From positions 57,322 through 121,321 of the forward strand of contig JANQHE010000067.1 in assembly GCA_028282785.1 (NCBI GenBank): 64,000 bases of DNA, in the 5' to 3' direction. A model generated the notes under the pieces. It did no database searches. It was not told where the DNA came from and saw only the letters and a program-made list of their open reading frames with translations. A program made the position numbers and the translations under genes. Each line of letters starts with the position of its first letter. Positions within the stretch are counted from its first letter, which is position 1. This document shows positions 7,406 to 17,219 of this stretch, piece after piece. This DNA is from Bacteroidales bacterium (GTDB lineage Bacteria > Bacteroidota > Bacteroidia > Bacteroidales > UBA12077).

Positions 7406-9919
7406 TTATTTTACAATAAGCTTAGTTACATTTGAATAACTGTTAATTTTAGTTGAAATCAGATAAATTCCGCTAATAAAATCGGATGCACTTAATTCTA
7501 ATTCATTTTGTCCTACGCTTACCTCATGTTGAATATTTAATATAACTCTACCGGTAATATCATAAATTTCAACTTCGGCAACAGAGCTAATTTCAGAGTT
7601 AAATACTATTTTGAATTCTCCGGTCGTTGGATTTGGATAAATATTTGCTTCCAGGTTATTTCTATCTAATTTATTTCCAATTGAAGTAGAGGAAGATTCA
7701 TTTACAACTTTTATATTATCAACTGCTAAATTTGATCCGCCAGGGCTGCCATTTGGCTCACCTGTTGTAGGATTTGTATATAAATCGGTAGTTAATACAA
7801 ATGCGATCCAAACGTCTTGATCTGTCCAACCTTTATCTTTTAAATTAATAGATTGATTGGAAATTCCTTCACCGGGATTACTTACACTTGCCGACCAACT
7901 TTCCGGTTCAACTTCGATAAGGATATTTGCATTTTGTTCAAAATACGAAATGGTTGGATCGGTACCGCTAACAGCAGGTGCTATTAATACCATATAATCA
8001 TCAGGATAATTACCAGATGAAGTTGTTGACATTGCTTGCCAGCTTAAAATTGAATTATCGCCGATGGTAATAGAGGGTAATATCATCCAGTCATCTGCTT
8101 TTCCATCATTAGGCATATCGGAAGTATATGATGAAGCCATTGCTAATTTTGTTCCGACAAACTCGTCACGTCCTGTTGTAGTTACAACCCAGGCGCTATC
8201 TTGCCATCTTTCTTCACCTGTAGCTTGTGTATAACCATCATTATTAATAACATACCAATCATTTGGTATTAAATTAATATCTTCAAAATCTTCAAAAAAC
8301 AGAACAGTTTGGCCTTCGGCAGCTTCAGTAACTGTTACTGTCCAATTTTGAGTAGTTCCGTCCTGAGCCGTAACTGTGTAGGTAACAGCCGAACTGAAAT
8401 CCTGAGCAACACCGCTTTCAGGAGAAATTGTTGCATTTTCCGATAGAGTTATTGTTGGTACTAAAGTTGTAACATCTGTTCCAAATGGTACCTCTAAGTC
8501 AACAGTATGATCAGCAATTAAAACTGCTCCGGTAACTGTGGGGTCAAGAGCCTCAAATTTAAAAGTAATAATATCATTTCCTGTCGTTGGTGCCTCTTTG
8601 GCAACCGTCACTGTCCAATCCTGAGTTATGTCATCCGCTCCTGTTAAACTATATGTAACTGCATTTGTAAAATCGTTAGGAGTTGTTCCGCTAACCTGTT
8701 CTGTTGTTCCTACCGTTGCAGTTGCTCCTTCTGTTAATGTAAATGTTGCAACTAAAGAGGTTACATCAGTAGAATAAGGTACTTCTAAATCAACCGCATA
8801 TTCTTCTTTGTCTATTATTCCGGTAACCACAGGATCCAGTTCTTCAAATTTATAAGTCAATATTTCAGGTGTTCCGGCAGGAGCTGTCCAGTTTTCAAAA
8901 CTACCGTTAACGATTAAATTTGAACCTCCTTCGGTATAAGATGCATTATCAGCATAAAAAGTAGCTGATCCGTCCCAGCCGGAACCAGTAAGCATTCGTA
9001 TTAATACATAGGCTTTAGCTGCGGTAGAAGGAACGGTTCCTGTTTGACTGATTGTTTGCCAACTTGGATTGTTAGTTAATCCGGAAGATGTCATTTTTGA
9101 AATGTATTCACCGCTTGCATCAAAGAAATAAATACGAGTAGTCATTTCACTTTTATCATCAGGAACATAGAAATCAAAATCGAATGTGAAACTTGCATCT
9201 GCCGTTACCTCAAATGTATCACAAATAAAATAAGGGGTACCATCATCTGTAAATGTATATTTTAATGAGGTGAATCCTTCGCTAACTGTATCATGGTTTG
9301 CAGCTATTACAGATGTTAAAGAAGGAGTATATAAAGATTCCTTCCAGTTATCTACAGTTGATCCTTCTTCAACTTCCCAACCTTCGAAACCTGCATTAGG
9401 AACCAGATTACTTCCTCCATTTTCAACAAATGAAACATTATCCATGTATAAAGTGGTTGGTGAAGTAAATCCGTCCTCTTCATAAATTTTTATCCAAACA
9501 TAGGCCTTTACTGCTCCTGTTGGAACTGTGGCAGACCAGTTAATTGTTTGCCAGTCAACATTATCTGTAGAATAAACAGGTGATTCACCATAAATATCAT
9601 CATCAGAGGCATCGAGGAACTCACAATAGATCTTATATCGTGCTGCTACATTATCTAAAACATCAACAGAGAATGTATATGAGACACCTTCGGTTACATC
9701 AAAAGTTCCGGAATAAATATAAGGAACACCTCCAAGAAGATCTGTTCTTAACGAATATGTACCTTCATTTACATTTGTTGTCTCCTGATAAAATTCAAGG
9801 TCATTTGATTCATCACCGCTTTCATACCATATTACCGGTTGATTTTGAGCTATTGTTGTAAAGCTCGTTAGAGCAATGAAAATAAAAATCAGGGTATAAA
9901 TCTTTGATTTCATAAGCAT
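7406..9919 (-). CDS. Large T9SS-exported multidomain surface protein
   Basis: An 837-residue protein with a signal peptide ending TIAQ. Two similar CBM-like jelly-roll modules come first (about 25-170 and 175-335; both contain an AKAYVWI/AKAYVLI strand and a FYADNASY-like strand). Two related Ig-like repeats follow (about 350-440 and 450-535; each has a YKFEELDP or FKFEALDP start and a QDWTVTVA or QNWTVTVT end). Next is a choice-of-anchor J/cleaved-adhesin type domain beginning LFFEDFED (about 540-740), then a T9SS type A tail with YPNPTTGEFKIVF. No catalytic motif is recognisable. Its place between the cyanophycinase/transporter pair and SusCD suggests a substrate-binding or adhesion role at the cell surface, which is inference. 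Confidence 0.75.
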   Translation of the reverse strand: MLMKSKIYTLIFIFIALTSFTTIAQNQPVIWYESGDESNDLEFYQETTNVNEGTYSLRTDLLGGVPYIYSGTFDVTEGVSYTFSVDVLDNVAARYKIYCEFLDASDDDIYGESPVYSTDNVDWQTINWSATVPTGAVKAYVWIKIYEEDGFTSPTTLYMDNVSFVENGGSNLVPNAGFEGWEVEEGSTVDNWKESLYTPSLTSVIAANHDTVSEGFTSLKYTFTDDGTPYFICDTFEVTADASFTFDFDFYVPDDKSEMTTRIYFFDASGEYISKMTSSGLTNNPSWQTISQTGTVPSTAAKAYVLIRMLTGSGWDGSATFYADNASYTEGGSNLIVNGSFENWTAPAGTPEILTYKFEELDPVVTGIIDKEEYAVDLEVPYSTDVTSLVATFTLTEGATATVGTTEQVSGTTPNDFTNAVTYSLTGADDITQDWTVTVAKEAPTTGNDIITFKFEALDPTVTGAVLIADHTVDLEVPFGTDVTTLVPTITLSENATISPESGVAQDFSSAVTYTVTAQDGTTQNWTVTVTEAAEGQTVLFFEDFEDINLIPNDWYVINNDGYTQATGEERWQDSAWVVTTTGRDEFVGTKLAMASSYTSDMPNDGKADDWMILPSITIGDNSILSWQAMSTTSSGNYPDDYMVLIAPAVSGTDPTISYFEQNANILIEVEPESWSASVSNPGEGISNQSINLKDKGWTDQDVWIAFVLTTDLYTNPTTGEPNGSPGGSNLAVDNIKVVNESSSTSIGNKLDRNNLEANIYPNPTTGEFKIVFNSEISSVAEVEIYDITGRVILNIQHEVSVGQNELELSASDFISGIYLISTKINSYSNVTKLIVK

Positions 9920-10191
9920 TTAAATTTTTGTTAGTAAATTTTATTACACTTATTATTACCTTATAAAATGACCTTACCCTTAATACTTTTTTATAAAAAA
10001 TTACTATACTTTGATTTATTTTTTAGTAATCTAACATCAACATAAGTTTTATAAGAAAAATATTCAACCGGTCTGATTTAACCCTTTGTTATAATTAGCA
10101 TTAACAAAAAGTAGGTTTTTGTATTAAGGGCTTCCTGCGTTTTTACTGTATTAATAGTACACATAAAAAATATTAATGAAACCTTATAAAA

Positions 10192-13100
10192 ATGCGAAAA
10201 ATCTATTTAGTCTTAATGTTAATTATCTTTTCAGCATCTACACATGGCCAAATAAAAATTACGGGTAATGTTAAAGATGCTGTCACAGGAGAACCTTTAC
10301 CGGGTGCTACAATTGTACTACAAGGCAGTACCATTGGTACAACAACGGATATTGACGGTAATTACACAATTTTTGTAACATCAAACGATGATATCCTTGA
10401 ATATAGTTATGTAGGTTATGTCAAAGAGCAAATGCCGGTTAACAGTCAGACAGTTATTCATGTTGTTATGAGAGCTGATACTGAATCGTTAGAGGAAGTT
10501 GTTGTAACAGCTGTCGGTATTAGAGCTGAAAAAAAATCATTAGGATATGCAGTACAAGAGGTAAAAGGAGATGATATTACTTCAACGAGCCAGGCCAATG
10601 TTGTTAATGCATTAAGTTCAAAAGTTGCGGGTATTGAGGTAACGAGTTCATCAGGCACTCCCGGGGCATCAGCAAATATAGTAATCAGGGGTAGGAGTTC
10701 ACTTTCCAGTAATAACTCGCCATTATTTATTGTAGATGGTGTTCCTATTAGTAATGAATACTCAGGGTCATATTATGTTGATCATTCAAACAGGGCCATT
10801 GATTTAAATTCAAATGATATTGAATCGGTTTCTGTATTAAAAGGTGCATCTGCAACTGCATTATATGGAATTAGAGCGGCGAATGGAGCTATAATAATTA
10901 CAACTAAATCAGGAAAAGGAAACGAAGGGAAACATAAAAACATTAGCTTTAAAACCAGCATTGGTATTGATCAGGTAAATAAGTTACCAGAAAAGCAATA
11001 TAAATATGCACAGGGATTTTATAATACATCCACAGGAGAAGTTGAATACTCAAGCACGGTTAATACCAGTTGGGGACCTCTTATCGATACTTTAAGATAC
11101 GATGGAGCAACAGATTATTTTTTGGATAAAAATGGAAGAATAGTTGGAATGAACGATCCGACAGCTACTGATCAGGAAGTTATTCCATACGAAAATGTAA
11201 ATGATTTCTTTCAAACTGCAATAAAGAGCGATACGTATTTAAGTATGAGTGGCGGTAACGAAGATGGAAATTATTACATGTCGGTAGGTCATTTGGATCA
11301 ATCAGGAATTGTACCAAATAGTGAATTTAAAAGAACATCGATAAAATTAACCGGTGATATGAACCTGACAGATAAGTTAAAATTATCAGGATCTGCAACT
11401 TATTCAAATTCAGATGGAACATTTCTTCAAAGGGGAAGTAACTTATCCGCAGTGATGGTAGGATTAATGCGAGTAACACCAACTTTTGATATTACTAATG
11501 GCTCAGACGACCCGGTAAATGATGAAAGTGCTTATATGTTGCCTGATGGAACTCAAAGAAATTATTATTCTAATTATGATAATCCGTACTGGTCGGTTAA
11601 TAAAAACAAAGCATTTTCAACCGTAAACCGATTAATTGGAAACACACAAGTGAGTTATGAATTTCTTCCCTGGCTGAATGCTATGTATAGAATAGGGGTG
11701 GACAACTATACTGATAGAAGAAAAACCTATCTGGATAATAATTCCAGCGATACAGATAATGGTTACATTACGATCAGTACTTATGAATTTAAAAGTATTA
11801 ATTCGGACTTTTTGCTAACTGCAGAAAAAGATATTTCCGAGAGTTTAAAACTTACCGCAAGCCTTGGCCATAATTATTATACTTCAGGTTCTTATAATTT
11901 ATCACAGCGAGGAGAATTATTTATCTTACCCGATTACTATGACATTTCGAATACCGAAGAAACTTCGGGTGATGATTACGAAACAAAGTATAAAATTGTA
12001 GGTGCATTTTACGACGTAAAGCTGGCGTATAGGAACTATTTATATTTAAATACAACCGGAAGAAACGATTGGTCCTCAACCTTGCCATCCAACAAAAATT
12101 CTTTCTTTTATCCTTCGGTAAATGTTGGTTTTATTTTTACTCAAGCCTTTCAATTAAACGAAACCATACCATTTTTAGATTATGGTAAAGTAAGAGCTTC
12201 GTGGGCACAGGTTGGTAATGATGCTTCATTATATGTACTTGAAGATTATTATACTGCAATTAATGGAGGAACACAGGGACAGGTTACCTATGCTACGGAA
12301 AGAACCATTGGAAATGAAAATATTGAACCGGAAAGAACTACATCGTACGAATTTGGTATAGATTTAAGGTTCTTTAAAAATAGGGTAGGTGTGGATTTTG
12401 CTTATTATAATTCCGAAAGTGATGGACAAATAATGAGCGTTCCTGTAGCTTACTCAACAGGTTACTCAAATCTTACTTTAAATTCGGGAATTGTTAGTAA
12501 TAAAGGTATTGAGCTTCAATTATACCTAACACCAATTGAAAAAAAGAACTTTAGCTGGGATATCAATGCGAATTTTGCAAAAAACAATAACATAATTGAA
12601 GAATTACCGGAAGGAGTTACACTTATTGAATTTGCAACAACAGGATTAAGTAGTACCAGGTCGGTTGGTATTGAGGGAGAGCCATTTGGAGTAATTTACG
12701 GTGGACGATTCTTAAGAAATGAAAATGGTGATGTACTTGTTGGAGATGATGGTTACCCGTTAATTGATACTGAAGCCGGCATTGTGGGAGATCCAAATCC
12801 GGATTTTACCTTGGGAGTAAGAAATACTTTTACCTATAAAGGGTTTTCATTAACAGCTTTGATAGATATTAAGCAGGGAGGCGATGTTTTTAATGGTACC
12901 AGGGGTGTTATGACTTCATTGGGAACACATAAAGATACAGAAAATCGTGATGTAGATTTTATTTTTGATGGTGTAAATGTAAATACAGGGCTTCCGAACG
13001 ATGTGGCTGTAAAAAGAGATCGGTCTTACTACAGCAGACAAGGAGGTTTGGCAGGATTATCAGAAGCATATATTGAAGATGGATCATATATACGATTGAG

Positions 13101-13323
13101 AGAAGTTGCCATTACTTATGGTTTACCGGCCAAATGGTTAGAAAAACTACCGGTTTCATCGTTAAATATCGGATTAAGCGGAAGGAATTTACTGTTATTT
13201 ACAGATTATTCCGGTATCGATCCGGAAACTAACCTGTCAGGAGCTTCGAATAGTTTGGGTCGGGATTACTTTAATATGCCTAATACAAGAAGTTATGAGT
13301 TGAATTTACAAGTTAACTTTTAA
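10192..13323 (+). CDS. SusC/RagA-family TonB-dependent outer-membrane transporter
   Basis: A 1043-residue protein with a signal peptide ending HGQ. A carboxypeptidase-regulatory-like domain (about 22-105, KITGNVKDAVTGEPLPGAT) leads to the TonB-box-like region ESLEEVVVTAVG. The plug follows (LFIVDGVPI, VLKGASATALYG) and then a beta-barrel ending with aromatic-rich YELNLQVNF. It lacks the STN domain, so it is not itself wired to a FecR/sigma pathway. It is followed after 18 bp by its SusD partner. In this context the cargo is probably a cyanophycin fragment or dipeptide; the sequence alone does not show this. Confidence 0.93.
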   Translation: MRKIYLVLMLIIFSASTHGQIKITGNVKDAVTGEPLPGATIVLQGSTIGTTTDIDGNYTIFVTSNDDILEYSYVGYVKEQMPVNSQTVIHVVMRADTESLEEVVVTAVGIRAEKKSLGYAVQEVKGDDITSTSQANVVNALSSKVAGIEVTSSSGTPGASANIVIRGRSSLSSNNSPLFIVDGVPISNEYSGSYYVDHSNRAIDLNSNDIESVSVLKGASATALYGIRAANGAIIITTKSGKGNEGKHKNISFKTSIGIDQVNKLPEKQYKYAQGFYNTSTGEVEYSSTVNTSWGPLIDTLRYDGATDYFLDKNGRIVGMNDPTATDQEVIPYENVNDFFQTAIKSDTYLSMSGGNEDGNYYMSVGHLDQSGIVPNSEFKRTSIKLTGDMNLTDKLKLSGSATYSNSDGTFLQRGSNLSAVMVGLMRVTPTFDITNGSDDPVNDESAYMLPDGTQRNYYSNYDNPYWSVNKNKAFSTVNRLIGNTQVSYEFLPWLNAMYRIGVDNYTDRRKTYLDNNSSDTDNGYITISTYEFKSINSDFLLTAEKDISESLKLTASLGHNYYTSGSYNLSQRGELFILPDYYDISNTEETSGDDYETKYKIVGAFYDVKLAYRNYLYLNTTGRNDWSSTLPSNKNSFFYPSVNVGFIFTQAFQLNETIPFLDYGKVRASWAQVGNDASLYVLEDYYTAINGGTQGQVTYATERTIGNENIEPERTTSYEFGIDLRFFKNRVGVDFAYYNSESDGQIMSVPVAYSTGYSNLTLNSGIVSNKGIELQLYLTPIEKKNFSWDINANFAKNNNIIEELPEGVTLIEFATTGLSSTRSVGIEGEPFGVIYGGRFLRNENGDVLVGDDGYPLIDTEAGIVGDPNPDFTLGVRNTFTYKGFSLTALIDIKQGGDVFNGTRGVMTSLGTHKDTENRDVDFIFDGVNVNTGLPNDVAVKRDRSYYSRQGGLAGLSEAYIEDGSYIRLREVAITYGLPAKWLEKLPVSSLNIGLSGRNLLLFTDYSGIDPETNLSGASNSLGRDYFNMPNTRSYELNLQVNF

Positions 13324-13341
13324 TGATAAAAAAGTATAAAG

Positions 13342-14730
13342 ATGAAAAAAATTAAAAAATATAATATAGTAGCCTTTGCATTAGGAATAATACTGGTTTG
13401 TAATTCTTGTGAGTTAGAAGAAGCCAATATAAATCCCAATGATGTTACAGAGGTGCCAACAAATGTCCTGTTACCTTTTAATCAGGTAGAATTAGCCGGT
13501 TTAACAGTGGGAACAACTCAAATAATGTCTGGTATTTTTATGCAATATTATGAAGGAGTAGAAAATCATCCTTTGCCGGTACAAACTTATCGTGTTGATG
13601 AAGCTCTTTATACCGAATGGAATTTCCAGGATTATTACAATGGCCCTATGATCAACCTGAGAAAAATGATTGATATAGCCCAGGAAGATGGAAACTTACC
13701 TCATTATGAAGGTATTGGAAAAACTCTTATGGCAATTTGCCTGGGAAATATATCTTCACTTTGGGGAGATGTTCCGTATACTGATGCTTTAAATGGTTCG
13801 GAAAATCTATACCCGGTATATGATTCTCAACAATCGATTTATGAAGTAATACAACAACTATTGGATGAGGCAATAGTTCACTTTAATTCTGAAAATTCGG
13901 GGATACAACCCGGAGCTGATGATTTAATTTATGGAGGAAATATGATGAAATGGGTAAATGCTGCTTATGCTTTAAAAGCGCGTTATTATATGCATTTGAC
14001 CAAACGATCTGCTGAACTTGGTTATGATCCGGCTCAAGAGGCTCTTAATGCTCTTAATAATGCTTTTGACACAGCAGAAGATGATATGACCTATCAGTTT
14101 GGATATTCGGCAGCAGAACAAAATCCGTTTTATTCATACACTCGTTTGGGTTATGTAGAACCTAATGATTTTTTTACAACTTTAATGTTTATATTGGATG
14201 ATCCGAGAGATACACTATTTTATATTAAAAAGTTTGGTATTGCAAACCTTGAAAACAGATACTATACTTCCCCGGGATCACCGGTTCATTTAATAACATA
14301 TTTTGAACAAAAGTTTATTGAAGCAGAAGCCAGGTTAAGATTAAACAACTCCGACCCTGAAATTCAGAATGTATTGGAAGAAGCCATATATGCAAATATG
14401 AAAAAACTTTCAACTGAAGCTATTCACGATACAATAATTAGTCAGTATATAAGTAACAATATAACTTTAACAGGAGATTTTAATGATGATCTCGAAACGA
14501 TTATGGTACAGAAATACATTGCAATGTATGCAAGTATTGAGTCATGGACAGATTATAGAAGAACAGGTTATCCTGTCTTAACTCCGAATGATGGTGGTGA
14601 TCATAATCAGAATCCCGGCGGAGATATTCCGAGAAGATTACCATATTGTCAAACCGAAAGATTGTATAATCCAAACATTCCAACTCCACTGCCAACTCTG
14701 CAAGATAGGTTCTGGTGGGACCAGGAATAA
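13342..14730 (+). CDS. SusD/RagB-like outer-membrane lipoprotein
   Basis: A 462-residue protein with a lipoprotein signal (hydrophobic core, then CNSC; Cys20 or Cys23). Its helical, TPR-rich architecture is typical of the SusD_2 type, with an ALKARYYMHLTKRS motif and a C-terminal tail rich in Asn/Pro. It would cap the preceding SusC barrel and present ligand at the cell surface. The gene ends at a hairpin that separates it from the convergent operon. At 462 residues it is within the usual range. Confidence 0.9.
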   Translation: MKKIKKYNIVAFALGIILVCNSCELEEANINPNDVTEVPTNVLLPFNQVELAGLTVGTTQIMSGIFMQYYEGVENHPLPVQTYRVDEALYTEWNFQDYYNGPMINLRKMIDIAQEDGNLPHYEGIGKTLMAICLGNISSLWGDVPYTDALNGSENLYPVYDSQQSIYEVIQQLLDEAIVHFNSENSGIQPGADDLIYGGNMMKWVNAAYALKARYYMHLTKRSAELGYDPAQEALNALNNAFDTAEDDMTYQFGYSAAEQNPFYSYTRLGYVEPNDFFTTLMFILDDPRDTLFYIKKFGIANLENRYYTSPGSPVHLITYFEQKFIEAEARLRLNNSDPEIQNVLEEAIYANMKKLSTEAIHDTIISQYISNNITLTGDFNDDLETIMVQKYIAMYASIESWTDYRRTGYPVLTPNDGGDHNQNPGGDIPRRLPYCQTERLYNPNIPTPLPTLQDRFWWDQE

Positions 14731-14754
14731 TATTTTGATGATTTATTTAAGAAG

Positions 14755-14784
14755 TGCTGTTGGTTTTTTCCGACGGCATTTTTT
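14755..14784 (+). terminator. Intrinsic terminator of the plus-strand susCD pair
   Basis: A 9-bp stem containing two G-T wobble pairs (14755-14763 with 14770-14778) and a T6 loop is followed by a second T6 run. It overlaps the end of the convergent gene by a few bases. Confidence 0.7.
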
Positions 14785-15928
14785 ATCTGTAGGTATCAAT
14801 GGTCATTGCGTTAGGATTAATATCAGCTGAAGGTGGTATGAAAATTTCTGTATCACTTCCATCCAGATTTGCTCTCATTATGGTTAGATCTACACGGTTC
14901 GGATAATAAATTTTACCACCCTCTTTATCAATAGCCATTCCCCATGCCCATTTCCCGGCATTTGAAGCATCAAATAAAATTGGATTACTGCCATCTAATT
15001 CCGATATATACATTCCCTCATAACCTATGTAATAATATAGCCTGTTATTTTCAGGATCAATTTCAATAGCACCACCCCAAACATCCGGAATTACTTCTGT
15101 TAAGTTACTTCCATCAAAATCTACTTTCCAGATTCCGCCACTTTCAGGATCAAGGTCATTTGTAAAGTAAAAAGCATTGCTTAAATGGTCATACGCAAGA
15201 TCTTGCGGATATTCTCCCAATATTGGAATATAAACATGTGGGTTTGATCCATCGAGGTTAGCACTGTGTATACCATCCGGTTCACCCCAAAATATTTTAT
15301 TTCCAATTACGATCATACCTATTGGGGATCCGAAATTTTCTGTGCTTGAATTCATTAATATTTCCTGTCCTGTTCCGTCCCAGTTAAAGCTATTCATTAC
15401 CTGTTCCGAATAATCTGTAACGTATAATTTTCCGTTTGCTGTGTCCATATGCATTCCATAAGGCTTGTTTAATGTAGCACTTTCAAATTCTTCTATTACG
15501 GGTAAAGAACTGTCATCAAGGGCAATAAATTTTACTTTGTTTTCTTCCCGATCTGTGAAGTATAATCTTTTGACAGGTAAATCACTTATTACAATTGTTT
15601 TTTCATATTGTAATACATTATAATATAATTCCGGGTTAGGCGATTCAACACTTAATGTTACAGTGTAAGTTCCTGCATCTTCATATATGTATGAAATAGT
15701 ATCTTTACCGGTAGTTAATAGTATTTCTCCTGTTCCAAATTCCCACAAATAATTTAGTGCATTTACCGATTGATTAATGAGGTTAACTTTTGCCGGTGCA
15801 ATGCCGTTATTTTCCATTTCAATTACAAACCTGGCCTGTGTACTTGGTTCAGGAGAAGTAGAATCATCTTTGGAACAAGATAATAAAAGGACTATCAATA
15901 TTACGTTTGTAACAAATTGTAATTTCAT
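14783..15928 (-). CDS. PKD-YWTD beta-propeller lipoprotein
   Basis: A 381-residue lipoprotein (LIVLLLSC, Cys18). A PKD-like domain (about 30-115, WEFGTGEILLTTGKDTISY) leads to six YWTD/NHL-like repeats in which LYFTD, LYVTD, IFWGE, FYFTN, LYYYI and IYYPN alternate with LDGSNP-type turns. Such propellers act as binding scaffolds. The gene is the last of the ECF sigma-FecR-SusC-SusD operon and begins 5 bp after the SusD stop. It therefore probably occupies the position of SusE/SusF-type surface glycan-binding proteins as an accessory ligand-binding lipoprotein. The ligand is unknown. Confidence 0.8.
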   Translation of the reverse strand: MKLQFVTNVILIVLLLSCSKDDSTSPEPSTQARFVIEMENNGIAPAKVNLINQSVNALNYLWEFGTGEILLTTGKDTISYIYEDAGTYTVTLSVESPNPELYYNVLQYEKTIVISDLPVKRLYFTDREENKVKFIALDDSSLPVIEEFESATLNKPYGMHMDTANGKLYVTDYSEQVMNSFNWDGTGQEILMNSSTENFGSPIGMIVIGNKIFWGEPDGIHSANLDGSNPHVYIPILGEYPQDLAYDHLSNAFYFTNDLDPESGGIWKVDFDGSNLTEVIPDVWGGAIEIDPENNRLYYYIGYEGMYISELDGSNPILFDASNAGKWAWGMAIDKEGGKIYYPNRVDLTIMRANLDGSDTEIFIPPSADINPNAMTIDTYR

Positions 15929-15933
15929 ATCAG

Positions 15934-17217
15934 CTAATCAATTTGATTGTTTGTATTAATTTCTGACAATGGAATTGGAAAATAACAATCCTCTTTTGAA
16001 ATACCCAGGACAGAGGAAGCTTTGCCGGTTCTTACCAAATCAAAGCGTCTGTGTCCTTCAAAAGCGAATTCGTGCTTACGTTCAGATTCAATAAAGTCCA
16101 GTAATTCACTATAGGAACTGGAGAATATATTATTTAAACCCGCTCTGAGCCTGATTTTATTGATATCGTTATTAACTTCAGTTAAATTTCTTTGTAACCG
16201 CGCATTTGCTTCTGCGCGAATCAGGTATAATTCAGCTAAACGAAAAATATAAACATTATCAGCACCAGAAGTAAGGCTTTCATATTTGTTACAATATGGT
16301 GTGTTTCCAAGAAATAAGTCTTTTCTGACATCTTCATCTTCAAAAGAATTAATTAAAGTAATTTCAGGCGCTATTTCATACCTGCCCCCTAAATTGTTAG
16401 GATAACAGTACTCTGCCAACCTGTTCTTATCAGTTAGAGTTTCTGTAAAACTTAATTCAAAAATTGACTCCGAATTATTTTCAATCGTAAATAACTCATC
16501 AAAAGATTCTAGAAGTTCTTTATCGCCAGAAATAACAAGATCTGCGTAATTATTAGCTTTTTCATAATCCTCAATTTCCAGGTATACTTTAGCAAGTAAA
16601 GTTTTTACAGCAAGATCCGTAGCATAATAAGGATCCGTATTTTCAATTTTATTATTGGCAAAGTTTAAATCTTCCAATATTTGCTCATAAATTATGCTTT
16701 GATCAGATAATGGTACATTAAGATCTTCCGTATCCATTGTAGGTTTTAATTTTAACGGAAGATCCTTAAATAAGCGTGTTAAATTAAAGTAATTTAATGC
16801 TCTTAAAAATCGAAGCTCGGCAAGATATTCATCTCGTTTGGTTTCTGTTATTTGATCAAAATTATTTGTATAAAAAATAGCTGTATTACATCTGTTTATA
16901 GCAATATAAGGGGTTGTCCAAATTTCTTCTAAAAACCTGTTGTCTTGCTCTACACTATTTTTGTTAAATTGATCGTATTCCAAAATCGTACCACCATTGT
17001 ATGCATTGTCCGAACCAATATCACCAATTACAATGATTAATCTCCCGTAATAACCATCAAATTGCAATGCATCATAGCATCCTCTGATTACATTTTGCAA
17101 ATCACTTTCATTTAAGATGGCAATATCAGAACTTATCGAATCTGTGGGTTGCAATTCAAGTATTCCCTCACAGCCTGAAAAAATAATGAATAATATGATT
17201 AATAATTTATTTTTCAT
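15934..17217 (-). CDS. SusD/RagB-like lipoprotein (ECF-controlled pair)
   Basis: A 427-residue lipoprotein (IIFSGC, Cys16) with the classical SusD sequence ELQPTDSISSD near the N-terminus, YFNLTRLFKDLPL in the middle, and the C-terminal ERKHEFAFEGHRRFDLVRTGK and FPIPLSEINTNNQI motifs. It lies 2 bp after the SusC stop, an arrangement expected for a translationally coupled SusCD complex. It is shorter than polysaccharide SusDs (about 500-600 residues), consistent with a small ligand, but this is only suggestive. Confidence 0.95.
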   Translation of the reverse strand: MKNKLLIILFIIFSGCEGILELQPTDSISSDIAILNESDLQNVIRGCYDALQFDGYYGRLIIVIGDIGSDNAYNGGTILEYDQFNKNSVEQDNRFLEEIWTTPYIAINRCNTAIFYTNNFDQITETKRDEYLAELRFLRALNYFNLTRLFKDLPLKLKPTMDTEDLNVPLSDQSIIYEQILEDLNFANNKIENTDPYYATDLAVKTLLAKVYLEIEDYEKANNYADLVISGDKELLESFDELFTIENNSESIFELSFTETLTDKNRLAEYCYPNNLGGRYEIAPEITLINSFEDEDVRKDLFLGNTPYCNKYESLTSGADNVYIFRLAELYLIRAEANARLQRNLTEVNNDINKIRLRAGLNNIFSSSYSELLDFIESERKHEFAFEGHRRFDLVRTGKASSVLGISKEDCYFPIPLSEINTNNQID

Positions 17218-17219
17218 TT

